Assembly (NCBI GenBank): GCA_039516895.1
Contig: CP154437.1
Span: forward strand, 806,001-870,000
Source of the DNA: Campylobacter coli
Lineage (GTDB): Bacteria > Campylobacterota > Campylobacteria > Campylobacterales > Campylobacteraceae
Length of the DNA: 64,000 nucleotides
Direction of reading: 5' to 3'
The notes beneath the pieces are model-generated. The model searched no databases and was not told where the DNA came from. It worked only from the letters and a program-made list of their open reading frames with translations. Of the stretch, positions 1-9,041 are shown one piece after another (position 1 is the first letter of the stretch; each line of letters begins with the position of its first letter). A program made the position numbers and the translations under genes.

Positions 1-1
1 T

Positions 2-484
2 GATTTTTACGCTGTATTAAATAAAGTACTTTTGGGAAAGAAAAAAATTCTAAGTTTTAATGATGAAGAAAAGGTTATACAAGCGACTTATCAAGCTGCG
101 AAAGCTTTGAGTGCGTATTATTTTGATATAGGATTTGAAAAAATTACCCTTATTGAAGATCGTTTTAAAGAATATGAGCATGCCATTCGCTCAAAATCAG
201 AACTTATCAATCGTATCAAAGTTTATTTGGCGGGTTCTAGAGCTATGGGTTTGATTTATAATGAAAGCTATACAAACTCACAGAATGATTTTTTAAAAGT
301 TAAAGAATTGTTTGATTATATGATGAGTTTTGATATGCTTGAAGAGCCAAATTTAAGTGAAATTAAAAAGGAATTAGATGAGTTTTTATTCCCTTTAAAA
401 GAAAAAATTTCAATGCTTGCTAAAATTTTACTCGAAAAAGAAAAAATTGAATATAGCGATGTTAAAGAAGTGATACAAATTTAA
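2..484 (+). CDS. FtsH-like membrane ATPase/M41-type protease, C-terminal part only
   Basis: The reading frame is open to the left window edge, so the true start lies outside. A TTG at 32 could be mistaken for a start but has no ribosome site and sits inside the frame. The visible 160 residues are helical and charged. They include KSELINRIKVYLAGSRAMG, which resembles the helical segment after the zinc site in M41 peptidases, and a C-terminal SDVKEVI segment like FtsH ends. In NCTC 11168 an FtsH-related 'membrane-bound ATPase' precedes this position, which supports the call. Neither the AAA domain nor the HExxH site can be seen here, so protease activity is unproven. Confidence 0.6.
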   Translation, partial: DFYAVLNKVLLGKKKILSFNDEEKVIQATYQAAKALSAYYFDIGFEKITLIEDRFKEYEHAIRSKSELINRIKVYLAGSRAMGLIYNESYTNSQNDFLKVKELFDYMMSFDMLEEPNLSEIKKELDEFLFPLKEKISMLAKILLEKEKIEYSDVKEVIQI

Positions 485-516
485 AAGCTCTAGAATTTAA
501 TAATCCTAGAACTTTT
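483..516 (+). terminator. Terminator hairpin after the FtsH-like gene
   Basis: A 15-base stem (483-497 with 502-516, two mismatches) closes on a four-base loop and overlaps the stop codon of the upstream gene. A TTTT run forms the end of the right arm. It sits between convergent genes, so it may work in both directions. Confidence 0.5.
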
Positions 517-577
517 GGCTTAAAACAGATTTCTTAAAAGATATAAATTTTTATATATGGAATACTTGGACAAAATT

Positions 578-994
578 TCAATCATCGTATTCTGTATATA
601 AAATCGTACCATTAAAATCAATATGCACTTCTATATTGTTAGTAAGCTTGATTTTATAATAATTGATTTTTCTTTCGATCTCCCTAGCTTTGGTGTTAGG
701 GAATTTGTTTTGAATAATATTTGTTAAATTTGGAGGTAGAAAATTTAAATCAAAGGGAAAGACTTTGCTTTCTATCTCTTTCCATGATCCATCACTTTCA
801 AATTCTAATTCCGTTCCATCACTTAAATAAACTTCATAAGAATGCCTGTCTCTTTGTACTATGCCTATGGGAGCTTGAAAATTATTTTTTAAAAATTCTT
901 TAGAAATACTTGGAAGCTCGTTAGGAGATATTATCATATCAGCGTTTAAAAAGCTAGATAAGATGGCTATAATGCCGTAAAATTTTATTTTCAA
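578..994 (-). CDS. Periplasmic PepSY-like protein
   Basis: This 138-residue protein starts with a short positively charged N-terminus and a hydrophobic stretch ending near residue 18, a likely signal peptide. Two repeated halves follow: one has the pattern YEVYLSDGTELEFESDGSW and the second IKLTNNIEVHIDFNGTI. Each reads as strand-turn-strand after a helix, typical of the PepSY-like (BLIP-like) fold of small periplasmic proteins in Campylobacterota. The position next to rhomboid matches the 'putative periplasmic protein' of NCTC 11168 (Cj1004). Its function is unknown; a role in binding or inhibiting a periplasmic partner would be inference only. Confidence 0.7.
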   Translation of the reverse strand: MKIKFYGIIAILSSFLNADMIISPNELPSISKEFLKNNFQAPIGIVQRDRHSYEVYLSDGTELEFESDGSWKEIESKVFPFDLNFLPPNLTNIIQNKFPNTKAREIERKINYYKIKLTNNIEVHIDFNGTILYTEYDD

Positions 995-1092
995 AGTTTT
1001 TCCTATTTATTATTTTACACTAAATTTTAATGAATTTATGTGAATTTTATGTGAATTTTAAGACAATAACATAAATATTTTAAAGGTTATTT

Positions 1093-1611
1093 TTGGTTGT
1101 AATTTTACTGATTCTTATAAATATTTTATTTTATTTTACAATTCCTTATGAGTATTATAGCTTACTTGGGTTAAATATTTTGTTTTTTAAAGGAGCTTAT
1201 TGGCAAATTTTAAGCTCGATGTTTATACATGGAAATTTAACCCATCTTATCTTAAATATGATAGTTTTATTTCAATTTGGTCGTATTTTAGAGCCTTATT
1301 TGGGTGCTTTTCGCTTCTTTTTGTTGTATATAATAGGTGGGATAATGTGCTCAATTTTGAGTGCCTTTTATGTATATTTTTCCTTTAATCAGCTTAGCGA
1401 AATGATTAATCTTGTAGGAGCAAGTGGGGCGATTTGTGTTTTGATGGGGTATTATGCTTTTCTTGATAAAAGTAGCACAAAAGGACTTATAGTCGCTATT
1501 TTACTAATGAGTTTTGCCCCATTACTTATGGGTGTAAATGTCGCATGGTATGGACATATTTTTGGTTTTATTTGTGGATATTTTTTAGGGAAGTTAAGGA
1601 GAAAAATTTGA
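1093..1611 (+). CDS. Rhomboid family intramembrane serine protease
   Basis: This 172-residue integral membrane protein has about six hydrophobic segments. The catalytic dyad is visible: Ser111 within GASGA and His155 within WYGHIFGF. The family HGxxxHLxxNM motif is also present (FIHGNLTHLILNM, His46, His51, Asn55). Rhomboids cleave transmembrane segments of substrate proteins within the membrane. The start is TTG at 1093 with AAAGGT six bases upstream. The stop overlaps the TTG start of the next gene (TTGA), suggesting translational coupling. The substrate is unknown. Confidence 0.88.
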   Translation: MVVILLILINILFYFTIPYEYYSLLGLNILFFKGAYWQILSSMFIHGNLTHLILNMIVLFQFGRILEPYLGAFRFFLLYIIGGIMCSILSAFYVYFSFNQLSEMINLVGASGAICVLMGYYAFLDKSSTKGLIVAILLMSFAPLLMGVNVAWYGHIFGFICGYFLGKLRRKI

Positions 1612-2117
1612 AGAAAATATATATACTAAGGCATGCAAAGGCCGTTAAAAATGAGGAAGTACAAGATTTTGATAGGAAGTTAAGTAAAAGAGGTAAAGAA
1701 GATTTAGAGAAACTTTTTTATAATTTAAAATTTCATAAGATAAATTTTGATTTTATACTTTCAAGCCCATCTAAACGCACTGCTAAGACAGCTAAAAAAA
1801 TAGCCAAATTTTATAACCTTGACAAGGAAAAAATTCAATTTATAGATGAATTATATCTTGCTGATTTGTCTAAAATATATCAAATTTTACAAACTATTGA
1901 TAAGAAATATAATGAAGTTTTATTAGTAGGGCATAATCCTACTTTAATGGAACTTGGAGAATATTTAGGTTCTTTATGTTTAACTTCTTTTCCTACTTCA
2001 TCTATGCTTTGTTTAGAATTTGATATAGAAGACTTTAAGGATTTAAAAGCGCACAGTGGAAAAGTGATATTTTTTGAACATGTGAGAAAATTAAAAGAGG
2101 AAAAGGAGTTGGATTAA
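1608..2117 (+). CDS. SixA-like histidine phosphatase (phosphoglycerate mutase superfamily)
   Basis: I take the start as TTG at 1608, overlapping the rhomboid stop and preceded by AAGGAG; this gives 169 residues. A longer frame begins at 1545 but would start inside rhomboid with no ribosome site. The N-terminus KKIYILRHAKA carries the phosphatase RH motif (Arg8, His9), and a second conserved histidine appears in LLVGHNPT. The length fits SixA-type phosphohistidine phosphatases rather than true phosphoglycerate mutases. It abuts the convergent rpoD with no spacer. The phosphohistidine substrate is not known. Confidence 0.82.
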   Translation: MKKIYILRHAKAVKNEEVQDFDRKLSKRGKEDLEKLFYNLKFHKINFDFILSSPSKRTAKTAKKIAKFYNLDKEKIQFIDELYLADLSKIYQILQTIDKKYNEVLLVGHNPTLMELGEYLGSLCLTSFPTSSMLCLEFDIEDFKDLKAHSGKVIFFEHVRKLKEEKELD

Positions 2118-3983
2118 TTATTTCCAACCCTCGATATAGTTTTTAAGTTTTCTACCCACTTTTGGATGTTTAAGTTTTTTAATCGCAGAGCTTTCTATTT
2201 GTCTTACTCTTTCGCGTGTAACATTTAATTCTTTGCCTATTTCTTCTAAGGTTCTATCGCTTTCATCGTCCATTAGACCAAAACGCATACGAATGACAGC
2301 TTTTTCTCTATCGTTTAGCTGATCAAGAACTTCATCAATTTGTTCTTTTAAATCATCTTTTAAAATATGATCCATAGGCGAGAGCGAATTTCTATCTTCT
2401 ACGAAATCTCCAAATTTGCCATCATCTTCGCTTCCAATAGGTGCCTCAAGTGAGATAGGCTCTTTGGTGATTTTAATCACTTGTTTAACCTTATCCACAC
2501 TCAGTCCTACCTCTTTAGCTATAACACTTACATCCGGTTCTTTTCCATCTTTTTGCAAATGCTCGCGGATGATTTTATTGATTTGATTGATAGTTTCTAT
2601 CATGTGAATAGGTATTCTTATGGTTCTAGCTTGATCCGCAATCGCTCTTGAAATAGCTTGTCTTATCCACCAAGTTGCATAGGTAGAAAATTTATATCCT
2701 CTTTTATACTCAAATTTATCTACCGCTTTCATAAGACCTATATTGCCTTCTTGAATAAGATCTAAAAAAGGTAAGCCGCGGTTTGTATAACGCTTAGCAA
2801 TACTTACAACAAGACGCAAATTTGATTTAGCCATTCTGGTTTTAGCTTCATCAGAAATTTTTTTACCTCGCTTGATTTGCTCTAAAATTTCTTTTAAACG
2901 CTCCTTCTCCAAATCAAAACTTTTTTCACTTGCTTCTTTGGTTTGAAAAAGCTTTTTTATCTCCATATAAGTGCTTACCATAGTTGTTTCAAGTGCTCTT
3001 TCGGTGATTTCTTCTTTGCTTAATTTTGTAATATCTTTTAAGATATTGGCATGACGACTTTTCAATTCTTCGGAAAACATCGGCAGGCGGTATTCTAGGC
3101 GTTTTAATTCTTTGTCAAATTCCTCATCACTTTTTAAGGCGGTTTCCATTGATTTTACAATTTCACTGATGAGTTTAGAAGTTGGACCCAGATCCATTAA
3201 TTTTTCTTTTAGGATATTTTTCTTAAAAGCAATGCCAAGTTTATCTAAAATTTCATCTCCGCTTTCTTTGTCTTTAGAAACCTTTAACCAATCTTTTTTT
3301 GCCTTCTCTAAAGCTTTAAATTTTTCTATGACTTTTAAAGTTCTTTCATCCTCTTTTTTACTTGTTTTTTTAGGAGTTTCTTCTTCATTTTCCAATTCTT
3401 CATCATTTTCTTCATCTTCATCTTCTAACTCATCAAGCTTATCGTCGTTTTTTTCTTCATCATCAAAGCTTTTAAAAAGTTCTTTTACTCTTCTTTCTCT
3501 ATTGATCAATGGTTCACGATAATCTAAAATAAAGTCAATCAAATAAGGCACAGAACAAAAAGCATCTATGATAATATCTTCGCCAAGTTCAATTTTTTTG
3601 GAAATTTCGATTTCTTCATCTTTATTTAAAAGTGCAATTTGTCCCATTTCTCTTAAATACATACGCACAGGAGAATCTGATCTGCTCCATTCTAGTAAAT
3701 CATTTTCATTGGCTAAATCAAATTCGTTTTCAAGGCTAGTATCTTGTAATTTTTGTTTTTCTTCTTGCAATCTTTTTGCATCTTCTATATTTTTCATTTG
3801 TGCAATTTCAGCAGCCGAAAATAATTGCACTTTGTACTTTTTCATTAAAGTTTGGACTTTTTTAGCAGTAGCTGAATTAGGTTGCTTACCGAAGTATTTT
3901 ACTAATTTTTCATAAGTGATATAATCTTTTTCATTTTCTTTAAAGAGCTCTTCAAGTTCCATATCTTGGGTTTTGGCATTCAT
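2118..3983 (-). CDS. rpoD: RNA polymerase primary sigma factor (sigma-70)
   Basis: This 621-residue protein has the full sigma-70 layout: an N-terminal region 1.1-like domain, region 1.2 around residues 100-120 ([11 protein letters not shown]), a non-conserved segment, region 2 with [11 protein letters not shown] and the melting motif [18 protein letters not shown], region 3, and the region 4.2 helix-turn-helix [19 protein letters not shown] near the C-terminus. Residues 173-203 are a dense Asp/Glu tract in the non-conserved region. It is the housekeeping sigma factor, and Campylobacter otherwise uses only sigma-28 and sigma-54. The start ATG at 3983 is preceded by AAGGAAA. The gene stands alone on its strand. 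Confidence 0.98.
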   Translation of the reverse strand: MNAKTQDMELEELFKENEKDYITYEKLVKYFGKQPNSATAKKVQTLMKKYKVQLFSAAEIAQMKNIEDAKRLQEEKQKLQDTSLENEFDLANENDLLEWSRSDSPVRMYLREMGQIALLNKDEEIEISKKIELGEDIIIDAFCSVPYLIDFILDYREPLINRERRVKELFKSFDDEEKNDDKLDELEDEDEENDEELENEEETPKKTSKKEDERTLKVIEKFKALEKAKKDWLKVSKDKESGDEILDKLGIAFKKNILKEKLMDLGPTSKLISEIVKSMETALKSDEEFDKELKRLEYRLPMFSEELKSRHANILKDITKLSKEEITERALETTMVSTYMEIKKLFQTKEASEKSFDLEKERLKEILEQIKRGKKISDEAKTRMAKSNLRLVVSIAKRYTNRGLPFLDLIQEGNIGLMKAVDKFEYKRGYKFSTYATWWIRQAISRAIADQARTIRIPIHMIETINQINKIIREHLQKDGKEPDVSVIAKEVGLSVDKVKQVIKITKEPISLEAPIGSEDDGKFGDFVEDRNSLSPMDHILKDDLKEQIDEVLDQLNDREKAVIRMRFGLMDDESDRTLEEIGKELNVTRERVRQIESSAIKKLKHPKVGRKLKNYIEGWK

Positions 3984-4058
3984 TGAGATTTCCTTGATTT
4001 TTATATAAGCCTTGGATTTTATCTAAATTTTGCTTAACATTTGTATAAAATTTAGTTT

Positions 4059-4940
4059 TTATTGTTGGAATATTTTTTCAAATTTTTCCAAAGCTCTATT
4101 AAAATTATAATTTTTTCTTTTTAGGGTATAAAAATTACGCCAAAGATTAATATTTTTTAATTTTACCTCATATAAAATTGAATTTTTTAATTCTTTTTCT
4201 ATGCTTTTTTTAGAGAAAATAGAAATGGCATTTTTTTGAATGACTAATTCTTTAATAGCAGACATTCTATCAAGCTCTAGAAAGAATTTAAGTTTTTTGG
4301 ACACATTGCCTATTTCGTTTAAAAATTTATCTCTAAGTCCTGAGCCTGTTTCGCGTAAAATCCACTTTTGGTCAAGCAATTCATCGATATAAAATTCTCT
4401 TTGGCTTAAATTTTTATCACTGCTAGCAACTATAAGTTCATCCTTTTTCCAAAATTGCATTTTTAATCCTTCATGCTCTATTAAAGTAGGATTAAGTTCT
4501 GCTTCAATGATGGCAAATTCTATATCTCCATTTTTTAATAAATTGAAACATTCTTTTGAATTTTGCGTTTGAAAATGTATTTTAACATTGCTAAATTCAG
4601 ATTTAAAATCAAATAAAATAGGAGCAAGAAAATGTTCAGCTATGCTTTGAGTAGCTGCTATATTGATTTCTCCTAAAAGGGTATTTTCATCACTAAGTTC
4701 TTCTAAGCTTCTGTAATAATCCTGCACTAGCTTTAGCCAAATTTTACCTAAATATAAAGCTTTTGGAGTGGGTAAAAGCTTTTTTCCTAGTCTTTCAAAC
4801 AATACTTCGCCCAAGTCTTGTTCTAAATTTTTGATAATAATAGAAACATTAGGTTGAGTAATGGCAAAATTATTGGCCGTATGAGTAGGGCTTTGGGTAT
4901 TTAAAAGATCTAAAAAAATTTCCATATCTTTGATTTTCAT
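4059..4940 (-). CDS. LysR-type transcriptional regulator
   Basis: This 293-residue protein has the LysR N-terminal winged helix-turn-helix (about residues 1-60; the HTH core contains TANNFAITQPNVSIIIKNLE), followed by a periplasmic-binding-like effector domain. It is transcribed away from the YeiH-type permease gene with a 145-bp AT-rich gap. By the usual logic of LysR regulators it probably controls that permease and itself. The effector is unknown. The position matches Cj1000 of NCTC 11168. Confidence 0.93.
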   Translation of the reverse strand: MKIKDMEIFLDLLNTQSPTHTANNFAITQPNVSIIIKNLEQDLGEVLFERLGKKLLPTPKALYLGKIWLKLVQDYYRSLEELSDENTLLGEINIAATQSIAEHFLAPILFDFKSEFSNVKIHFQTQNSKECFNLLKNGDIEFAIIEAELNPTLIEHEGLKMQFWKKDELIVASSDKNLSQREFYIDELLDQKWILRETGSGLRDKFLNEIGNVSKKLKFFLELDRMSAIKELVIQKNAISIFSKKSIEKELKNSILYEVKLKNINLWRNFYTLKRKNYNFNRALEKFEKIFQQ

Positions 4941-5025
4941 TGAGATTTTTATCCGTCTTTTTTAATTAAAAAAAATTTATTATAAAAATTAAAATAATAT
5001 ATTTTTATTATAGTATAAAAATGAC

Positions 5026-5031
5026 TATAAT
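5026..5031 (+). promoter_or_regulatory. Candidate -10 box for the YeiH-type permease gene
   Basis: TATAAT at 5026-5031 lies about 55 bases before the ATG at 5086, in the divergent gap shared with the LysR gene. An imperfect AT-rich inverted repeat (about 5045-5073) lies between this box and the start and could be a regulator site, but in DNA this AT-rich that is weak evidence. Confidence 0.4.
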
Positions 5032-5085
5032 GGCAAGAAAATATTTAATTGTAATTTTATAATTGCAAATTAAAGGAGAAAAAAT

Positions 5086-6180
5086 ATGATAAAAAAAATA
5101 GAGCATTATAAAAATATACTGATTTCAAATTTTAAAGGTTTGATTTTTACAGCCTGTATAGTGGTTTTTGCAATGTATCTTTCAAGTGTTCAAAGTATTA
5201 AAGATACAACCCATTTAGCAGCAGCTGCTTTTGCTATTATTATAGGAGCGTTGCTTTCACCTTGGTTTTTTAAATACCAACATCATTTACAAGCAGGAGT
5301 GCATTTTAGTGCTAAAAAACTTTTAAGACTGGGTATTATCTTGTATGGTTTTAATATTACTTTAACCGAACTTTTAAGTGTGGGGTTAAAAGGATTTATG
5401 CTTTCTATGATAGTTATATTTTTTATTTTTATTTTATCTTTGATTATAGGTGTAAAGGTTTTTAAGTTAGATAAAGAAACTTCTATGCTAGTAGGTGCTG
5501 GTAGTGCTATTTGTGGAGCAGCAGCTGTCTTAGCTTTAGAGTCAAGCCTAAAAAGTGATCCATTTAAAGGAATTCTAGCTGTTGGCACAGTAGTAATTTT
5601 TGGGCTTGTTTTTATGTTTTTATATCCTATGGCTTTTTCTTTAGATCTTTTTCCTCATTTTGATCAGCGTGCTATGGGTATATTTATGGGTGCAACTTTA
5701 CATGAGGTAGCTAATGTTGCAGGAGCTGCTGAAATGGCAAAAGATATGGCAAATTTTGATCAAAGCGCTTCAAATATTGCCATTATTATAAAAATGATGA
5801 GAGTGATTTTACTTGTGCCTTTTTTATTGATTGTAACTTATTTTTTTGCTAAAAATCAGCATTCAAGCAATGGAAAAACAGCAAAAAGCATAAGTATCCC
5901 TTATTTTGCGTTCATTTTTTTAGGGGTAATTGTTATTAACACTTATTTAGCAAGCAAGGAAAATTTTCTTGGAATTTCTACAAGTGATATTATATCTTTT
6001 GGAAAATTGCTTTGCACCCTTTGTATTGTTTTTGCTATGGCTGCTTTAGGACTTCAAATCGACTTTAAAAAATTCTTAAAAAGTGGTTCAAGAGTTTTTG
6101 GTTTAGCTTTTGTTTTGGGATTGGTTTTGGTTTTTGGAGGATATTTTCTGACCCTATTTTTTCGAGGTATGCTTTGGTAA
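5086..6180 (+). CDS. YeiH/UPF0324 family putative sulfate-exporter-type permease
   Basis: This 364-residue protein has about ten hydrophobic helices. The family-conserved stretches are visible, including GAGSAICGAAAVLALES and ATLHEVANVAGAAEM. Members of this family are putative anion exporters; E. coli YeiH sits next to a LysR regulator in the same divergent layout seen here. The start has a strong AAGGAG site at 5072-5077. The substrate is not established for Campylobacter. Confidence 0.85.
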   Translation: MIKKIEHYKNILISNFKGLIFTACIVVFAMYLSSVQSIKDTTHLAAAAFAIIIGALLSPWFFKYQHHLQAGVHFSAKKLLRLGIILYGFNITLTELLSVGLKGFMLSMIVIFFIFILSLIIGVKVFKLDKETSMLVGAGSAICGAAAVLALESSLKSDPFKGILAVGTVVIFGLVFMFLYPMAFSLDLFPHFDQRAMGIFMGATLHEVANVAGAAEMAKDMANFDQSASNIAIIIKMMRVILLVPFLLIVTYFFAKNQHSSNGKTAKSISIPYFAFIFLGVIVINTYLASKENFLGISTSDIISFGKLLCTLCIVFAMAALGLQIDFKKFLKSGSRVFGLAFVLGLVLVFGGYFLTLFFRGMLW

Positions 6181-6225
6181 TAAAAATTACTATTTAGAAA
6201 AAATTATTTTTTTATAAAAATATGC

Positions 6226-6231
6226 TATAAT
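6226..6231 (+). promoter_or_regulatory. Extended -10 promoter of the YceI gene
   Basis: The sequence TATGCTATAATT (6221-6232) is a close match to the extended -10 element of Campylobacter sigma-70 promoters. It lies about 40 bases before the ATG at 6272. Confidence 0.65.
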
Positions 6232-6271
6232 TCTCACGCAAATCAAAATTTTATTAAAAAAGGATAAAAAA

Positions 6272-6844
6272 ATGAAAAAAATGTTTTATAGCATTGCAGC
6301 CTCTTTGATACTTGCAACAAGTTTGAGTGCTGTTTCTTTCAATCAAGATAGCTTGAAAGTTAGTTTTGAAGGATATAAGACTGAAGATATGGTAGGAGTA
6401 GGTGGAGAATTTAAAGATGTTAAATATAAATTTTCTAAAAATACTAGCACTTTGGCAAACTATTTAAAAGGTGCTAGAGCAGTGGTAAATCCAAGCAGTG
6501 TTTTTATGGGTGAGGGCAATGAAATCATTACAGATAACCTTGCTAAAGTGTTTTTCCCTAGTTTGCTTGGCAATTCAGATATTAAAGTAGTTTTTAAAGA
6601 TGTAGTTGCAGGTGAGAATAAAGGCGTAATCTCAGCTAGAGTAACTATCGACAAAAAGAGTACACTGATACCTTTAAGCTATACTATAGAAAATAATAAA
6701 TTTGTAGCCAAAGGACAGCTTGATTTACATGCTTTTAAAAATAGTTCTCAAGCTTTAAAAGCTCTAAGCGATGTTGCACCAGGACATGGTGGAATTTCAT
6801 GGCCTTTAGTAGATATTGTCTTTAGTGCCGATGTAGTGCAGTAA
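6272..6844 (+). CDS. YceI family periplasmic protein
   Basis: This 190-residue protein has a clear signal peptide (MKKMFYSIAASLILATSLSA, cleavage near residue 20). It is followed by a YceI-type beta-barrel of the lipocalin-like family that binds isoprenoid lipids. Supporting features are VSFEGYKTEDMVGVGGEF near the N-terminus and the closing strand WPLVDIVFSADV. It stands alone with its own promoter. YceI homologues have been linked to stress and to isoprenoid or quinone handling; the ligand here is unknown. Confidence 0.85.
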   Translation: MKKMFYSIAASLILATSLSAVSFNQDSLKVSFEGYKTEDMVGVGGEFKDVKYKFSKNTSTLANYLKGARAVVNPSSVFMGEGNEIITDNLAKVFFPSLLGNSDIKVVFKDVVAGENKGVISARVTIDKKSTLIPLSYTIENNKFVAKGQLDLHAFKNSSQALKALSDVAPGHGGISWPLVDIVFSADVVQ

Positions 6845-7444
6845 TCACGAAGTGGTATTTATACCACTTTGAGTATTTTTTAAAACACAATATCTTCTTA
6901 AGCCATTTTCAAAAATATCATAATCTTTCAATCCTTCTACTTCGTCAAAAACTTCACTGCCTTTCCACAGTATAAAAATTGTTTTTTGATCACTTATATT
7001 TAAACAAAGCTTTATTAAAGGTTTTACATCCATAAGAGCTCTTGAGGTAATAATATCTGCTTTAAAAGCACTCTTGTAATTTTCAACTTTTTCTTTATGT
7101 ATGGTTAAATTTGTTAAATCGCATTCTATTTTGATGCTTCTTAAAAATGCAGCTTTTTTTGGATTGGGTTCAAAAAGATGAAAATTACTTGGCAAGATAA
7201 AGGCTAAAAAAATAGCAGGAAAACCAGCACCGCTACCGATATCGACTATATTTTTTGCTTTGGAAAAATCAAAATATTTAAGAATTTCAATACTGTCTAA
7301 AATATTTTCATCTATATTTTTTAATTGGGTAAGATTATGAATGCGGTTAAATTTATTTAGAAGCTCTTTATAGGTTTTAAGCTTGGCTCTAAAATCTTCT
7401 TCGTTAAAATCAGATAAAATTAAATTTAAAAAATCCAAATTCAA
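6845..7444 (-). CDS. rsmG: 16S rRNA (guanine-527-N7)-methyltransferase RsmG (GidB)
   Basis: This 199-residue methyltransferase has the SAM-binding motif [16 protein letters not shown] around residues 65-80 and the family segment [10 protein letters not shown] near residue 34. It methylates G527 in 16S rRNA helix 18; loss gives low-level streptomycin resistance in other bacteria. The start overlaps the end of ribA by four bases, so the two genes are coupled. Its last codons overlap the terminator of the convergent YceI gene. Confidence 0.93.
   Translation of the reverse strand: MNLDFLNLILSDFNEEDFRAKLKTYKELLNKFNRIHNLTQLKNIDENILDSIEILKYFDFSKAKNIVDIGSGAGFPAIFLAFILPSNFHLFEPNPKKAAFLRSIKIECDLTNLTIHKEKVENYKSAFKADIITSRALMDVKPLIKLCLNISDQKTIFILWKGSEVFDEVEGLKDYDIFENGLRRYCVLKNTQSGINTTS
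6850..6869 (+). terminator. Terminator of the YceI gene inside the rsmG 3' end
   Basis: A perfect 8-bp stem (AAGTGGTA/TACCACTT) with a four-base loop lies five bases after the YceI stop. Because rsmG converges with no spacer, the same bases encode the last residues of RsmG. A T-rich stretch follows at 6875-6881. Confidence 0.6.
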
Positions 7445-8001
7445 AGTAAATGCCCCATTTGATTTTGTTTTATTTCTAAATAATTTGCATTGAAGCGATT
7501 AGGGTTTATGAGTATAGGAACGCGCGCCATAATCTTATCTTGTATAGAATGAATTTTTTGTGGATTGTTAGTAAGTAAATTAACCTTAGAGATTTTATAA
7601 TGTTTTAGTATAAATTCCACTATCTCATAAGTTCTTTCATCTGCTTTAAAACCTAATTGATGATTAGCCTTTATGGTATCAAAACCCTTATCTTGTAAAG
7701 CATAGGCATTGACTTTATTAAAAAGTCCGATCCCGCGTCCTTCTTGTCTTAGATAAATTACCATTCCGCCATGCTTTTCTATATATTTTAATGAAAATTC
7801 AAGTTGTTCCCCGCAATCGCATTTTAAGCTTCCTAAAGCATCTCCTGTTAAGCATTCTGAGTGAATTCTTAAATTTAGGATATCTTGTGGAGTGTTTTTA
7901 AATATACATAAGTGCTCTTTTTCTCCTTCTTTGAAGCTTTGAATTTGAAAACTACCCCATTTGCTAGGTAGATTTGCAATTTCTGAAATTTTTATATCCA
8001 T
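7441..8001 (-). CDS. ribA: GTP cyclohydrolase II
   Basis: This 186-residue protein catalyses the first step of riboflavin synthesis, GTP to 2,5-diamino-6-ribosylamino-pyrimidinone phosphate. The three zinc-ligand cysteines are visible at residues 50, 61 and 63 ([20 protein letters not shown]), and the family motif [14 protein letters not shown] follows. It is the stand-alone form, not fused to a RibB domain. It is followed by rsmG with a four-base overlap and is divergent from hemB. Confidence 0.94.
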   Translation of the reverse strand: MDIKISEIANLPSKWGSFQIQSFKEGEKEHLCIFKNTPQDILNLRIHSECLTGDALGSLKCDCGEQLEFSLKYIEKHGGMVIYLRQEGRGIGLFNKVNAYALQDKGFDTIKANHQLGFKADERTYEIVEFILKHYKISKVNLLTNNPQKIHSIQDKIMARVPILINPNRFNANYLEIKQNQMGHLL

Positions 8002-8057
8002 TTACTACTCTTTATAATCAAAATTATGATAACATTGTAGCAAAAAAAGGACAAAAA

Positions 8058-9041
8058 ATGTTTAAAAGATTCCGCAGACTTAGACTTAATGAGAGTTTAA
8101 GAGCTATGGTAAGAGAACACACTCTTAGCGTAAATGATCTTATTTATCCTCTTTTTGTTGTAAATGGCAAAGGAATTAAAAAAGAAATTTCATCTATGCC
8201 TGATGTATTTCAAATGAGCTTAGATGAAATTTTAAAAGAATGTAAAATCATAAGCGAGCTCGGCATAAAAGCGATTATTCTTTTTGGTGTTCTTGAAAAT
8301 GATAAAAAAGATAGCTGCGGAAGTGATGCGATGGATGATGAGGGACTTATTGCAAGAAGTATAAGAGAGATAAAAAAAGAATTTCCAAATCTTTTTATTA
8401 TCAGCGATCTTTGCTTTTGTGAATATACAGATCATGGACATTGTGGGATAATTGATCCTAAAACTAAAAGCGTAGATAATGACGCAACTTTAGAAATTTC
8501 AGCCAAGCAAGCCTTAGTCCATGCAAGAGCAGGGGTTGATATGATAGCGCCTAGCGGGATGATGGATGGTATTATAGAAACCTTGCGTAAAGCCTTAGAT
8601 GAGGAAGGTTTTGAAAATTTACCTATAATGGCATATTCTACTAAATTTGCTTCAAGTTATTATGGTCCATTTCGCGATGTAGCAGATTCAACGCCAAGTT
8701 ATGGAGATAGAAAAAGCTATCAAATGGATTTTGCAAATGGAAAAGAAGCTTTAGAAGAAAGCTTAGAAGATGAAGCACAAGGAGCGGATATTTTAATGGT
8801 AAAACCCGCTTTAGCTTATCTTGATGTGGTGAAAGAAATTTCACTTCATTCTAATTTGCCTTTGTGTGTTTATAATGTGAGCGGTGAGTATGCTATGCTA
8901 AAAGTAGCGGGTCGTGCAGGGGTGATTGATTATGAAAAAGTTTTATATGAGACAATGATAGCTTTTAAAAGAGCGGGTGCAAAGCTGATTATCACTTATC
9001 ACGCTAAAGAATTAGCCAAAATGTTAAAAGGAGAAAAATGA
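8058..9041 (+). CDS. hemB: Delta-aminolevulinic acid dehydratase (porphobilinogen synthase)
   Basis: I take ATG 8058 as the start (327 residues, family-like N-terminus [17 protein letters not shown]) with AAAGGA just upstream, rather than an in-frame start inside ribA. The protein condenses two ALA molecules into porphobilinogen for heme synthesis. The zinc-type cysteine cluster [13 protein letters not shown] and the two catalytic lysine segments ([15 protein letters not shown] and [12 protein letters not shown]) are visible. It opens a six-gene operon; the stop overlaps the argF start (ATGA). Confidence 0.96.
   Translation: MFKRFRRLRLNESLRAMVREHTLSVNDLIYPLFVVNGKGIKKEISSMPDVFQMSLDEILKECKIISELGIKAIILFGVLENDKKDSCGSDAMDDEGLIARSIREIKKEFPNLFIISDLCFCEYTDHGHCGIIDPKTKSVDNDATLEISAKQALVHARAGVDMIAPSGMMDGIIETLRKALDEEGFENLPIMAYSTKFASSYYGPFRDVADSTPSYGDRKSYQMDFANGKEALEESLEDEAQGADILMVKPALAYLDVVKEISLHSNLPLCVYNVSGEYAMLKVAGRAGVIDYEKVLYETMIAFKRAGAKLIITYHAKELAKMLKGEK

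Noticed and set aside
1545-1607. Longer N-terminus for the SixA-like protein
   Set aside because: It would begin inside rhomboid without a ribosome site; the TTG at 1608 has AAGGAG and gives the family N-terminus.
3112-3915. Long plus-strand open frames opposite rpoD, rich in Ser and Phe
   Set aside because: They are mirror images of the acidic and Lys-rich coding of rpoD, have no ribosome site and look like no protein family.
5045-5073. Inverted repeat as a LysR operator before the YeiH-type gene
   Set aside because: The arms are imperfect and almost pure A and T, so chance is likely; kept only as a remark in the promoter entry.
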